64,000 nt of DNA from Amphirosellinia nigrospora (taxonomy: Eukaryota > Ascomycota > Sordariomycetes > Xylariales > Xylariaceae): positions 1,356,001-1,420,000 of the forward strand of contig SCHM01000001.1 of NCBI GenBank assembly GCA_004123355.1, read 5' to 3'. Within the stretch, counting starts at the first letter, position 1, and each line of letters starts with the position of its first letter. The notes under the pieces were generated by a model. That model was not told the origin of the DNA. It worked only from the letters and a program-made list of their open reading frames with translations, and searched no databases. A program made the translations under genes and the position numbers. This document shows, piece by piece, positions 1-11,171 of the stretch.

Positions 1-1
1 G

Positions 2-160
2 ACGGTCCAGAGGGAGTACCGCATTGTGCTCGGCGAAGGCATGGACGCAAAATTAGTGAAGCAAGAGATTGATAATCTAGCAGCGGGTACGGTCACATTA
101 GCTCCGCTCAACTACGTCCAGTTAGCGCTCAGGAAGCGAACAGACATGAAGACTGACTAA
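2..160 (+). CDS. C-terminal end of an unidentified protein (partial)
   Basis: Reading from base 2 gives 52 codons without a stop, ending in TAA at 158-160; the gene enters from outside the window. The visible tail is charged and soluble-looking, with no membrane segment, and ends in RKRTDMKTD. Codon use looks like real coding sequence, and AT-rich DNA follows the stop, as in a fungal 3' flank. I do not recognise the family. The frame is a judgement based on the open length and composition. Confidence 0.5.
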   Translation, partial: TVQREYRIVLGEGMDAKLVKQEIDNLAAGTVTLAPLNYVQLALRKRTDMKTD

Positions 161-1195
161 ACACCTTGAATAAAAGATAAGAATTCCCCTTGTTATAGCT
201 TTAATAGCCTGCATTTAAAATATACTTATTGTATTGTAATTTAATTACTTTTCTTTAATTATTATATTCATTAGGTTATTAACATATGGTTATGTACTTC
301 GAAACATATATAGTTTTCAAACATGCATCTTCGGTGAAGCCCTTGATACTGTAATAGCGCCAGGTCGGTCAAGTCTCCCAAGAGGAAAATGATGGAGTCT
401 AGACCAGCCCATGCGCACCTTTCCGCTCCCGTAGGTTCAGCAGGTAGGTGATGGGATGGGACGTTCCCGCGCCCACGTGGTGAGAATTATGCAACTCGAA
501 ACGCTATCTAGACGGCGACCTCAACAATCCCTTATCCCTGTCATATAACCAACCGATTGCCAAGCTGATACCGGGACTAACCTAGATACTTGCCTTGCCC
601 TATCATAAATAGATCGCGTACGGATGATGCTCAACAGGCTAAATGGCAAGCTAACTCGGCCCCTGAAACTTATAAACGCCAAGAGAAACCTTATATGCAC
701 AACAATCCGTCTACTAGCGTAGCCCTTAGTAGCGCTGTTGGGAGTCTGTCCGGACTAGTGAAAGACATCACCTGATGAACCATAAGAACATTCCTCACCT
801 ATCAATTAACTCGGCTTGAATAGGTAAAAAGGGGTTAATTCAATGGCAGCACTATTCCTATACCATGCTAGACTATGCTTGGAGTCATGTCTAATCCTGG
901 GGCCACGACCCTATTTTATGATGTCCCCAAGTCACCATCAACCATTCCAATGAACCTTTGCCTCCGTCTATTAACCCTTCCGAAACGCCGTGGTATGAAG
1001 CGCCAAGATATGCCAAGTCCAAGAGCCCAACCAAGTGAGTCTCTTCGTCAGGACAACAGAAGACTATAAAAAAACGCGATTGAAGGAGCTCCTCCCAGCC
1101 GACCTCGCTTCAATTGTTGTTACATGTTATAGGGAGAGAGGGGTCTCTCGGGATGCGGTAGTCGATTCCAATTGTTAAGTGAGCTTGATACCTGC
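161..1195. other. Intergenic stretch with no recognised gene
   Basis: The first 150 bases are AT-rich, as expected after a stop codon. Two short open stretches (about 590-775 and 875-1069) lie in the same + strand frame, separated by several stops. Together they could be remnants of a decayed gene, but I recognise no domain. The last 130 bases are the 3' flank of the minus-strand glycosyltransferase. Confidence 0.5.
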
Positions 1196-2894
1196 TCATA
1201 GCTCCGGAACTTTCCAGGCCGGTTTGGTGCATTCGCCCGTCGCCTCTATCCAGTCGTGTATACCCTTTAAATACCAGCCACTCGTCCACCTCGCTTTCTT
1301 ATCCTCCCCGTCCGCCGGTTTGGGTTTCGGCTCTCCTAGTTTGAAGCTCTTCGCCGTGCAGCACACCTCGTCATGCCAACGATACTGAAAGCACTCTCGG
1401 TCGATCTGTTTTTGCTTGTCACCGGATTCTGCGTCTGGGATCTCTGTCTCACACACTCTGGCACAATTCTCGGGTGATTTCCAGGCCTCCTTCTCAATGT
1501 CATTCATCTCGTCTTCTTTCTTCTGACGATCTTTGGCGTGTCCGTCGGCACGCTCTTGCGCTTCGGGGTCGCGATTGATGTAGCAAACATCGTCGGATCC
1601 ATTATCCCAGTTTTCGCGAGTCTCTTGCATCTTAGGGGCAATTAGAGCATCGTATAAGTCTCTTATCATCAAGACACCCTAGTTTTCGAAGTTAGCCTAG
1701 GTTCGGGAACACGGATCCTGAGCGGATTATTTTCTCTCGAAATGGTGACGTGAGTGCGCAGGGTGCTATCCTAGATCCATACTCACATTTGTCTTGCGTG
1801 TCTGCTCCAACTGCCACACGGTACTGATCTCCTCAGCGTCCATGTGATGCATGGTCAGGATCGGTTCACACCAGTGATTTCGGCCGTAGGGTAGAGTGTT
1901 CGGTTTCTCGCCGTTCAGCATCGGCCACGATTGTCGAATTTTGATGCCTTCGTGCTCATCCAAAGCCAGCGCCACCAGTAGGTCTCCACAGCACTCCCGA
2001 GTGGCCTGGTCGGTGTACTGGCCGGTGAGATTATTGTGATTTTCGACGAGGTGCTTCAAAACGGCGCCACTGAGGATATATCCTGAGCCTCCATGCGCGA
2101 AAGGCCTATTACCAACGAAGGAACGGCTACCCAAGTAGACTTTCTCGCGTGGGTTGAGGCCAGACTTATTCCTCAACCAATGCATCATGTTGGCCCAGAA
2201 AATGTAGGTATCGGCTTCGGCAAATATGTACCAGTCATATCCCGGGCGCAGTCTCCATGTTTCCTCGATCATGGGCAGGAACTTGTATTTATCGAGGTTC
2301 CATGCGTTCTGTCTCTGGTCCTTGGCGTCTATGCACGATTTTTGGGAGAGGACGCACTCCTTCTGATTGCGGTATAAGTCGAAATCGGCAATCCTGGCCT
2401 TATCGGCCTCGTCAATTTTGGAAAGAGCATCATATATGTGATATGGGCCCATTTGCTGTTCCTATTCAGGAGTTAGCGCACCCGGTATAGCTCCATCTAT
2501 AGGTTGGCAACTAAATGAAAATATGCCATACCATATCAGAGAAGAAGAGAAAATTGTTGGGAAGACAGGCCATTGTGGTGAGAAGTTGGGTGGGTAGTCT
2601 GTCAAAAGCTTCCGTGGCGCCGGTTTTCATGATGAGGAGAACGCCATCTGTATTAGGAAAGCGAGCGCAGCCATCGCTTGTATTGTATTGTTTTTGAACC
2701 AGCTGTTTATTGTCTTGATTGTAGAGGGTGTTATCGTAAACGGGCCGTGAGAAATAGTCTGTGACGCCATCGTAGTAATCGCGGTACTCGAACTGTCGCC
2801 ATTGAGGATGGAGATAGATATAGGTTACGATTAGCGTGAGGGCGGTTACGGCGCCGAAGATGCGAAGACGCCGAGAGCTTGGCGGCGCAATCAT
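1196..2894 (-). CDS. Glycosyltransferase family 31 protein (fungal, type II membrane), three exons
   Basis: Predicted Golgi-type glycosyltransferase of the fungal GT31 (fringe/core-1 GalT-like) group, transferring a sugar from a nucleotide donor to a glycoprotein or glycolipid acceptor; the exact sugar is not readable. Exons: 2894-2532, 2461-1787 and 1678-1196, all in phase 0, giving 506 aa. Intron 1 (2531-2462, 70 nt) starts GTATGG and ends TAG; intron 2 (1786-1679, 108 nt) starts GTGAGT and ends CTAG. The N-terminus has a short basic tail and one membrane anchor at about residues 12-28, typical of type II Golgi enzymes. The block FFSDM-EQQMGPYHIYD joins exactly across intron 1, and the acidic metal/donor motif E-A-D lies at about 203-205. 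The family glycine-rich AHGGSGYILS block and a Cys-rich C-terminal region follow. The ATG has an A at -3. Family assignment is by motif memory; the gene looks intact. Confidence 0.85.
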
Positions 2895-5523
2895 CTTTGT
2901 TGACGGGCACGGCTAAGAGGGGTGTAGTGTATGTATGTATGCGTGTGTGTCTGGGCCGGCTTCCGTCTAGGATCGCGAACGCCGGGAGGAAGGGACACGT
3001 GAAGCCAAGATGGGGTGGTTACAAAGAAGAACAGGCAACATTAAAAAAGATGCAGGTCAAGAAACGCTAGACAAGAATAACTCAAGATGCCAGGGACGGG
3101 AACAGGACACAAATCAGCGAACCATGATTGTCGCCGTATATTGCACAGGCAGAAGCAAGAAAGGAGGTTAACTTCCAATCTTGGCCGAGCGAAGGGAGGT
3201 GAGTTGGTTGACCAGGGATGATGAGGTGGGAGATGTGTGTGTGAGGATAGGCATCTCCAAGCTGTAGCGCGAATCAAGGTGGGAAGTAAGCCGGTAATAC
3301 TACTTGGTAGCACATGTATACTTTGGTGTAAGGTTAGGTTCTGTATTCAGACATATCCTACCTAAAGTGTACGAATCGAGGTACGTAATTTGTTTGCGGG
3401 CCCTACCAACCTTTCTACAGTAGGTATCTACAGGGGCAGCAGTAGCGAACCCGTATTCTAGTGAGGTACGGCAGAAGCGCTAATATTAGCTATTAGCCCC
3501 CTCGGCCCATTTCTTGGGCGGAATGACGCACTTCTGCAGTGGTTTGTTTTAATTGGTGTGATCGAGATCTTCTGCGCCACCACCGCTATTGACCTTTGGT
3601 ACAGTTGACTAGCTCGGTTCGGGCTCGGTTGTGTGCAGGACAGCAGGTACTTAGGTACTTATGATGTGATGCACAGGCGGTGCAACTGCTGCAACCCAAA
3701 TTGCATGCGAGACTCTGCGAGGGGGCAGAAGAGGGGCACTACCTACCTGATTGGGACTGGTCTGTTCTAGCCTGTCGGCTTGCGAATCTGAAACAAACTG
3801 ACCCCTGTCCATTTTACGGGGCGAACCTTTTTCGGTACTCCCGGACGCCTAGTCAAGACTATTATCTCCAGATGTATTTCTTCCGTATGGTATTCTTTGT
3901 TAAAGATGTTGAGATCAGATTCATCGCCAGGACAAAGTGACACACCCATTTACAATCAAATCACACTATTGATTAAGTCTGACTGAAAAACCTGTGACAT
4001 GGTCTTATTTCTGTACTGTATGACTGCTACGAAGTCAAAATTGCGATCCGCTTATGAAGCAGTCTTGCAAGTTACAAAGCACTGTACACTATACTTTTAA
4101 AACACTGTACTCCAGTACGTATGTAAGCAGTTTACAGCCAATAAATACCACAACGGGTTTGACATTGACACATCTAATGTAAGGCAATAGGGGCTCATTA
4201 ACCAATCGGCCAGGCTCGGTATTTCTACGAAATCGCCATGAAAGACTCGCATGATTCTGGGAACAGCAAGGAGAGTACTATACAGATAATTACACCGAAA
4301 TCCGATTGGCCATAGCTCGCCTAAGTTAGTATTGTCTTGCCAGTCCCTCTCAGAGCCTTAAGTATTCAGGCAGGGAGGTCCAACATCCTTTTCTAGCTAC
4401 CCTACCCTACACACCTAGCTGCCGACGGTTAATAGGTACAGCTTGCTAAAAGTGACTGAATGGACAGAATGATGAAAGATGAGCATCGTACATGCATGGT
4501 ATGTGATGTAGTTTTAGGCGGTTTATTTATATCCAAGATTTACAATGGAGTGATTGTCGGGAGAAAATGTGGGGGTAGAGTATAGACACGGATTGGGTGA
4601 AGCCGTGGCGGTTGTAAGGCTAGGTATTAATGGCTGTTTTCTATCCTTGGGGTATTGGGGGCTGAAAAAACCGTTGCATGTTAACTGCAGCCAATCCAAA
4701 ATAACCTCGCCTGGTTTGTTGCTGCAAGCCGTACTGGTAATGGAAGACGCGAAGTGAAAGAGCAACCTGCATGATAGAGCTAGTGTATCAACTCTCGTAC
4801 AAGGCTTACGCTAAATGCGCCTGGGTTATTATAGGCTTTCAAGAACCAAATACCAGACTAGTAAGAGACAGCCTATCCTCAATGATTGACACACCTAAAC
4901 TCAGGGCTACTAAATCACCGACCGTTATGCACGACTATCTGAAGAGAGTAGGGTACCTCTTTCCTCCACTCCTGAAATTGCCATTGAAAATTTCTAAGCC
5001 CAGATTAGTCTGAACGGTCGCTAGGAATGCCTATGTTGGCTATCTCGAGGGCTATGAGTATCGACGTGGGCTGAATAGTTAATGGAATCACTCCTAGTGT
5101 GATGATGAACGGTAGTCGCATGTGGTTTATCGAAAATCTGCGAGGCGGGCTTCGTCTACGAGTGGTTTCGATGTTGGAAAGCTACGATATCGCTTGAGGT
5201 GTCTAGATGCGAGTGCACCGCAACCGAACAGATATGCGGTATCCTTGTATCCGTGAGAATGTTTTCAATATCCTCGAGATCTTCTTGCACATAGCCCCGA
5301 TTTATCTGCGTCTTCTCTCTACCGTGCTTTGTTGAGCTAGTCGGTCACGAGCGTTCAACATCGACTATGCGGACTTGGCAACTTCGCAGAACAGTGAGCG
5401 AAGCGAGTATCCCCATATTGAGCTCTTGAATTCCTCCTAAGGACATCGACCGCTTGGGTGTTCTCCGCCCCACGCTTCCCGTATATAACTCCTGGGATGA
5501 GACAATTATTTGTCTTATCCGAG
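2895..5523. other. Gene-poor intergenic region
   Basis: Bases 2895 to about 3300 are the upstream flank of the minus-strand glycosyltransferase and include a GT-rich microsatellite near 2929-2951. Open stretches at 3680-3940, 4554-4757, 4771-5013 and 5355-5537 are short, lie in unrelated frames and show no motif I recognise. AT-rich, stop-filled sequence lies at about 3950-4300. I see no RNA gene here. Confidence 0.5.
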
Positions 5524-6144
5524 TTAAAGCCGTGCATGCGTAACCCAGCGTACAGATAAAACAGGGTAGATTGGCTTCTTAGTGCCTCGAAACCTCTGCC
5601 TCCAGTTCTTCCAGTGACTTCCTATAACGAAACATGAGTAAGTCCATCATCACAGCAACTGGGAGGAAATAAGGCAAAAAGATGAACGATGAAACACATA
5701 CGATTCTGCCTTGACTGACGATCCGCTCGAGACGCGAGGCCCGCACGTTTCAGCCGGTACTTGGCATCGAACGCCGTCCGCGCCCGGACTGAGTCGTAGA
5801 TACATACCAGACCGGTGTTTTTGCCGCCGCCGAATGCCGTCTGCAGGCCGAAGATGCTGATTTGCTCGGGTGCCGCCTTATAAAGCCTCCCCAGCGCTTG
5901 TTCTAAGTCTGACCTCGATATGCCGGATCGGCCAGAGTGCAGCACGTCCCTGGGAGGTTGGGTTAGCATACATAGTCTCCCCTATCAAGTAAGAGAGAAA
6001 GGATACTTACACGACCATCTGTCTCTATAGAAACGATCGTTGATTAGTTCCAATTGCTAAGAAATATGGGCGAACATTGGCTTACACGAGATAGCAAGGG
6101 GTTAGTTTGGAATTTTCGGTTCGGATGGTAATAGTACCCGCCAT
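5524..6144 (-). pseudogene. RPS24: Ribosomal protein eS24 (RPS24) pseudogene, four exons with frameshift
   Basis: Decayed copy of the small-subunit ribosomal protein eS24. ATG at 6144 opens MAGTITIRT, then one base is missing and the eS24 sequence RKFQTNPLLSR continues in the next frame: exon 1 (6144-6086) is 59 nt where 60 are needed. Exon 2 is a 14-nt micro-exon (6024-6011, RQMV plus part of V), exon 3 is 5949-5702 (DVLH...FGGGK.TG..YDS...YRL.R.GLAS) and exon 4 starts at 5621 and holds FRGTKK. Introns 6085-6025, 6010-5950 and 5701-5622 keep GTAAGC, GTAAGT and GTATGT donors and AG acceptors, so this is a DNA-level duplicate and not a reverse-transcribed copy. Several substitutions against the usual protein fit C-to-T/G-to-A change (for example Arg to Trp twice in exon 4, Arg to Gln in FGFRT). 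The natural C-terminus is lost; the reading runs to TAA at 5526-5524. A functional copy should lie elsewhere in the genome. Confidence 0.82.
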
Positions 6145-7813
6145 GGCTGGTATTGACGGGTAGAGTTCCACGGCTAGGGGTCCTATACTAACCATCAACT
6201 TAATAGATATTGCCTTATAAGAGTAATCAATTTGAAGTTTTTCTTGCTCTGGTTATTTGCTTCATATATAACTCAAAGCTAAAATATAGAATTGACTGCG
6301 GCGAGGCAGAACATGTGGAGCAGCTGCACCGCCACAATGAGTCAACAGAGAGACGCCTTCGGCCTGACTATTCGATGTCGCTTTTCAAGCTAGTTGCTGT
6401 ACTAGCGTCCTGGTCACAGAACAGCATCCTAAACAAGTCTCCTGGTCTATGTGACAGCGCTAATAATGCAAGTGGTGGTGGTATATGGGTAGTTGGTTGA
6501 TCACGATTCGCCCGTGCATTATTTCCCTTATATCGTAAGGAACAAGAGATATTGTGTTATACTATCATGTCTCATACTCAATATAGTGTTACTAGCAGAA
6601 TCTACAAACTTGATGAATATCTCCAGACTAATACCATCTGAAATAAAATGATAGCAAGACAGCCGTGAAATTAGAGTTGTCTAGGAGCGATAATAGCTCC
6701 AGGCAAATCGGGTTTTCTTCGGTGATGCTGAAGCTATGCTTTATTTAACATGCTTTGCATACAAATTGATAAGACTAATAACTAACCGTCTAGAAGTAGC
6801 GTTAGACCTACTTCTAATAACTAGGATTTCCTGCTAAATCGAAGAAAATGTTATAGTACGTAGTCATTTACGACCGCTAGAAGGTTAAATGGTCGACAAG
6901 TCCACGCCCTATCTTTGATGCTGTTGTTATGTAACGCTGGATTTCCGTTCATGACAGACACATTCCGATTCATAAGGAGACGTGCAGATCACCACATGAT
7001 AATATTGTGGCAAGGGCTGGGGCTCAAGTGGTTGGAACTTGATGTTCTGTTCAGCTAACAATCTCTTTGGGGTCTATATGCTCCCTAGTTTCCTATTCCT
7101 CACTTCAATGTAACCTCGCCTAAAGCTCTGTAAATGGAGACAAAATTCGAGAGCCTAGAACCCCTGATCCTAGGCTTCCTGGGGAGTGGTCTATACTGCA
7201 CGAGGCTATATCAGCCAATACTCATTCTATATCCTCTTATATGTCTAAGCCCCCAAACAGAGGTCGGAGGGAATCGGCCGTCTTGTCCTAGTGGCTATGT
7301 AGCTTGTTTGCGAGACAAAAACGAATAAATATCACTAGGTGGGGGCTAGAGATGCCGACTATGTGACGAGATTAAACTAGATTCGCTCCTTATTCACGTC
7401 CGACCCCATAACCCTGAACGATAAATGTGACGAGGTTCTACCCCAAAAATCGCCGTCCAGTTCGTCATGTTGAAATCCACGGAGTTTAGTAATAGCAAAG
7501 AAAATCCAAGAAAGATCATAATCGTAACCGGTTGTTTTGTAGTACAGGGATGCACTGTTACCCTATATGTGCTTGCATGGGCGGGTGACCTAGTAAAAGT
7601 ATACCCCCCTTAAGCCTGCTACCAATCGTTGCCTTGCCCGCTCTGCACGCAAGAGACGATCATGTACTTCAAGAACAACATTCGGCTATCAGTGCGATCG
7701 ATAGTTGGAGTAACCCGTTCAAATGTTGATGTATTTAGAAGCCCACCATTCCTACTAACTCTAGCAACGTACGACTCACTTTCGTATTCCAAAGCTGAGA
7801 AAACTGAGCAATC
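6145..7813. other. Intergenic region with no recognised gene
   Basis: The region holds only short open stretches (for example 6210-6500, 7134-7328, 7629-7826) in unrelated frames with no recognisable domain. Composition is mildly AT-rich around 6540-6900. The last few hundred bases must contain the promoter and 5' UTR of the P450 gene, but no motif stands out. Confidence 0.5.
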
Positions 7814-9545
7814 ATGTCCTTATTGACGGAGTCACTATCGGTAGCAGATTTCATTCTCTTAGTTTTGAGCGGTGTCTTGTTGTGGTATCTGGTTTCATCT
7901 ATCGTCACTTGGTATAGGCTGCGACATATTCCGGGGCCGTTTCTGGCCAAGTTCTCATATCTGTGGCTCGCTCGGACAGCACAAGGGGGGCGGCAATATA
8001 GCTTCCACCGAGACTTGTGCAAGAAATACGGCCCGGTCGTTCGCGTAGGTCCAAATGAGCTGACAACAGATGACCCGGAAATTTTGAGACGAGCCGCTGC
8101 CGTCAGGAGCACGTACGGAAAAGACCCGTGGTATGTAGGGTCTAGGTTCAATCCGTATCACGATGCCATGTTCACTACTCTGGATGTGCCAGCACACGAC
8201 AAGATGAAGGCACAAATAGGGAACAACTTTGGTGGGCGTGAGATTCCTCTTCTCGAGCCCGGCGTCGACGAGCAAATAAAGGCACTGGTTGGTAATATTC
8301 GACAGACGCTGTCAAGTGGGGATACCGACACCGACTCCAGTAGTCTTATCGACTTGGCGCCCCTGATGAGCTACTTCACCATGGATGTGGTGACAAAAGT
8401 GGCATTCGGTAAAGAATATGGATACCTCAAAGCCAACAAAGATCTTTATGGTTTTCTGAAGGAAGTCCGCGAAAATTGGCCAAAGATGGCAATGTCGGTC
8501 GATGTGCCTCTTGTACGATATATCATTCTGTCCCCGTTGTTTCTGAAAATATTTGGTCCGTCAGTGGCAGACACGAAAGGGATGGGGAAGCTGATGGGGT
8601 AAGTTATTCATCTTAGCTGAATGCGCAACTTTACTGAGCACTCTTGCAGAGTGGCGAGACAGTATGTTGGGGAGAGATATCACCCGGATGCAAAGCCCCA
8701 ACGAGATCTACTAGTAAGCCTTGGGAACTTTATAACTGGTGGAAATATCTTCTAACAGGTGCATAGGGTTCATGGATCCGTAATAGTGTGACCCAAGATC
8801 GAGCTGAGATCGAGGGTCTCTTCATAATTATCGCGGGCTCCGATACAACGGCTTCAGCCATCCGTGTCACCATGCTTCACATCATAACCTGTCCCCGAGT
8901 TTACAATAAGCTCAAGCAAGAGATACGTGATGCCATGGTTGACGGCAAGGTTGCCAGTCCCATTAAATTCGAAGAAGCGAAGCGACTTCCTTATCTCCAG
9001 GTGAGTTTATAAAACCGCATATAGATCAAGAGCTGATGCATCCATAGGCTGTTGTATATGAGGGCCTCCGAATGCGACCCCCCGCACCAGGTCTCTATCC
9101 AAAATCAGTTCCACCGGAAGGTGACATGATGCACGGGAAGTTCATCCCGGGTGGTACGGCAATTGGGATGAATACCCCTGCCCTCTTCTCGTCAACTACC
9201 CATTTTGGCGACGACGCAGCAATTTTCCGCCCAGAACGCTTCACTGAAGCTGATGAACCAAAAAGGACGGAGATGGAAAGACTAGTAGAGCTCGGATTCG
9301 GCTACGGCAGATTCCAGTGTGCGGGAAAACCAGTCGCATTCATGGAGCTAAACAAGGTGTACTTCGAGGTACGTGTGGGTATTGCCAGAAAGCTCGACGG
9401 TTTAACTAAGGAGATTATGCAGTTACTTCGCGCTTTTGATTTCCAAGTGGCTAGTGCGACAAGTCCATGGAAGTCCCGGAGCTATATCGTTTTTGTCGAG
9501 GAGGATATGTGGGTAAAGGTTTCGGAAGCAGGCAAGATTGCATGA
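7814..9545 (+). CDS. Cytochrome P450 monooxygenase, pisatin-demethylase-like, five exons
   Basis: Membrane-bound heme-thiolate monooxygenase of the endoplasmic reticulum, partner of NADPH-P450 reductase; the substrate is unknown. The closest type I recognise is the fungal pisatin demethylase/CYP57-like group. Exons: 7814-8598, 8650-8713, 8767-9000, 9048-9368 and 9423-9545, giving 508 aa, a normal P450 length. Introns of 51, 53, 47 and 54 nt all have GT...AG borders. Features in order: N-terminal anchor at about 11-33; proline hinge HIPGPF near 38-43; I-helix AGSDTT at 306-311; K-helix E-x-x-R at E366/R369; PERF at 423-426; heme loop FGYGRFQCAG with the axial Cys at 452. Intron 4 (9369-9422) is a multiple of three and stop-free, so a naive reading inserts 18 false residues; removing it joins ELNKVYFE to LLRAFDFQ as in the family. 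Intron 2 must end at AG 8765-8766; the earlier AG at 8757-8758 would bring in a stop. No frameshift is seen, so the gene looks functional. Confidence 0.9.
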
Positions 9546-10490
9546 ACGGTGCGCTCCACCTCGTAGCCGCCGGGCCTCCGTTTTGCCATCGGCAGGTTGA
9601 CTCCACCGGTGCACCGTACCTAATTGGGGAACGGAACGCTTGAGCCGGCGGGTCATGCTGCTCCTCCTGCCCCGAACGATGCCGCTTCCACTTAGGCCAC
9701 CCCACCTTCCTCCTCTCCTTTTTCTCTTTCGCGTAACACCCTACGCTCATACCGCCGAGGGCGCCGCGCTAAGAACTAACAATAATGGCTCCTGAAGCCT
9801 ATAGCAATCCCTCTACGCGCCATGCTTAGCTTACCGGGCGAATAAGGGGACTTTGCTCTAGTCTATTGATAATTATAGTCTTGAAGTCACGTATACTAGG
9901 TTTGCGTATAACCAGACTTTAGCGCAATAAACTTGGCGAGGTGGTGGCACCGCCCATAGGTATATAGCAAGATCTTGGTGCCACTTTGGTTCTCTCTTGC
10001 GTGTCGTAGCCTTGTAGGGTAGTAAAGATGATTTGTATATAGCTATAGCCTAATCCTGAAGGGTTGATGGAACTATGCACAACAGGTATCACATACCTGC
10101 CATCGAGCATTCTAGTCCTAAAAATTTTGAATTGTTCCGTTTGTGTGGCTGCATTCTCTTTTAAGCTATCTATACCTATGCTTGTACCGGGCCAGTGCGC
10201 CGCGTTTTGCGGCCCTCCTATAGCCGCCACAGGGATACCGCTGAATACCTAGGTAGCTATACAGCACCAATGCTAGGTATTATCATTGTGGCACTGACAA
10301 GCACTGGCAGTTGCCCTGGCGGGCACTGCCCTTGGATCCTGTTTAGTAGTGGTTGACAAGCACGCATATCACTCCCTAGTTCCCCCACTTCTCTTCCTTT
10401 CTTGATTCCGCCCTTAATGCACCACACCACATCCTTGCTCCCGAGTTACGCTGCTCGCCTCTTGGCCCAAGAAGAAGCCAAGGATTTGAA
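9546..10490. other. Intergenic region between the P450 and the F-box gene
   Basis: A GC-rich patch (about 9546-9780) follows the P450 stop, with weak inverted symmetry between ACGGTGCGC near 9545 and GTGCACCGT near 9610. An open stretch on the minus strand at 9919-10230 is unrecognised. A perfect 9-bp inverted repeat AATACCTAG/CTAGGTATT lies at 10244-10281 with a 20-nt loop. CT-rich sequence at about 10380-10410 is typical of fungal core promoters and probably belongs to the F-box gene. Confidence 0.45.
10244..10281. repeat. Short perfect inverted repeat (9-bp arms)
   Basis: Arms 10244-10252 (AATACCTAG) and 10273-10281 (CTAGGTATT) are exact reverse complements around a 20-nt loop, about 210 bp before the F-box start codon. 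It could form a hairpin or be an end of a small decayed element; no function can be read from it. Confidence 0.5.
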
Positions 10491-11024
10491 ATGGGGCAGT
10501 CATTCCAACTCGTTGCCCCTCGGGCTAAACTGACGTTGCCTTGGACGGGTAAACTGGGAGAAATTCTTTTTGATGGTTCAGCAAGAGATCTTGTGTCCCT
10601 CCTAGCTGTTCCAGTCCCACAGCTAGTCCCACATCAAGTCTCACAGCAGCATAATTCGCCTCAAACCCCGTCTATCGACTCGACCGACACTATCTGTAAG
10701 GAGAAGCGAGGAGTCAAGCGTAGCAGGGATGACGACAACGTGCATGTCGGATCCCCGCCATACCACAAGCAGACAAAAGTTCAAACCCGACATGAGAAAA
10801 CGGTTTCGAACAACCGCATTGCCCTTTCTAATCTTCCTCTGAAACTACATCAGCTTATATTTTCCTTCCTCGAGCACATCGAAGACATCATTTCCCTTAG
10901 CATCACGAACCGGTCCTTTTTGTCGACAGGCCGTGAAGGCTTGGAGTATTACTACACATTACATCTCGGGCGGTGGGCTGGTACAAATGTTATCTATGTG
11001 GGCCACGATGTGGAACCAAATGAC
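10491..11024 (+). pseudogene. F-box protein gene, 5' part, cut off by retrotransposon insertion
   Basis: First 178 codons of a fungal F-box protein, a family whose members act as substrate adaptors of SCF ubiquitin ligases. The N-terminus MGQSF..., the block GKLGEILFDGS (residues 20-30), a basic KEKRGVKRSR stretch (70-79, possible nuclear signal) and an F-box at about 110-150 (LPLKLHQLIFSFLEHIEDII then LS.TNRSF) are all visible. The reading frame leaves coding sequence exactly after Asp178: the next codons TGC TAA are the first bases of a retrotransposon LTR. The rest of the protein resumes in frame at 62433. As it stands the fragment would give a 179-residue truncated protein keeping the F-box but lacking the downstream half; whether it is expressed is unknown. 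Confidence 0.9.
11020..11024. other. Left target-site duplication ATGAC of element G
   Basis: ATGAC here is repeated at 62433-62437. Between them lies DNA starting with TG and ending with CA. Removing the insert and one copy restores an uninterrupted F-box reading frame (Asn-Asp then His-Pro-Pro-Gly). Confidence 0.92.
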
Positions 11025-11171
11025 TGCTAAAATGGAAGGTATACAAGCGTACTATTTAGCTATTTAACTATATAATAGAGTAAATAGGATAACCTGTTTA
11101 TATACATAATGGATGCCTTGTACCCTTATATAGTACTTATGGTAACTTTTTAACCTAGTATTATTTTAGTA
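11025..11171 (-). repeat. Left LTR of element G (147 bp)
   Basis: It aligns over its full length without gaps to 62286-62432. All the differences I checked are C/T or G/A transitions, the RIP pattern. The outer end (TGCTAAAATGGAAGG) is less mutated than the matching bases of the right copy, while its inner half is more mutated. Confidence 0.92.

Noticed and set aside
3041-3313. 90-codon minus-strand open frame upstream of the glycosyltransferase
   Set aside because: Low-complexity, proline- and histidine-rich reading with no motif, in the expected upstream region of the minus-strand gene; probably chance.
7735-8275. Minus-strand frames opposite P450 exon 1
   Set aside because: Shadows of the P450 coding sequence on the other strand.
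8759-8790. In-frame stops after the second P450 exon, suggesting a pseudogene
   Set aside because: They vanish if intron 2 ends at the AG at 8765-8766 and not at 8757-8758; the protein then reads DLLGSWIRNSVTQD, which fits the family.
9423-9750. Minus-strand open frames over the P450 3' end and the GC-rich patch after it
   Set aside because: They overlap the supported P450 last exon in antisense and show no domain; GC-rich sequence has few stops by composition.
11025-11030. TGC TAA as the natural C-terminus of the F-box protein
   Set aside because: These bases are the first six of the LTR; the conserved remainder of the protein is found in frame at 62433 after the second ATGAC.
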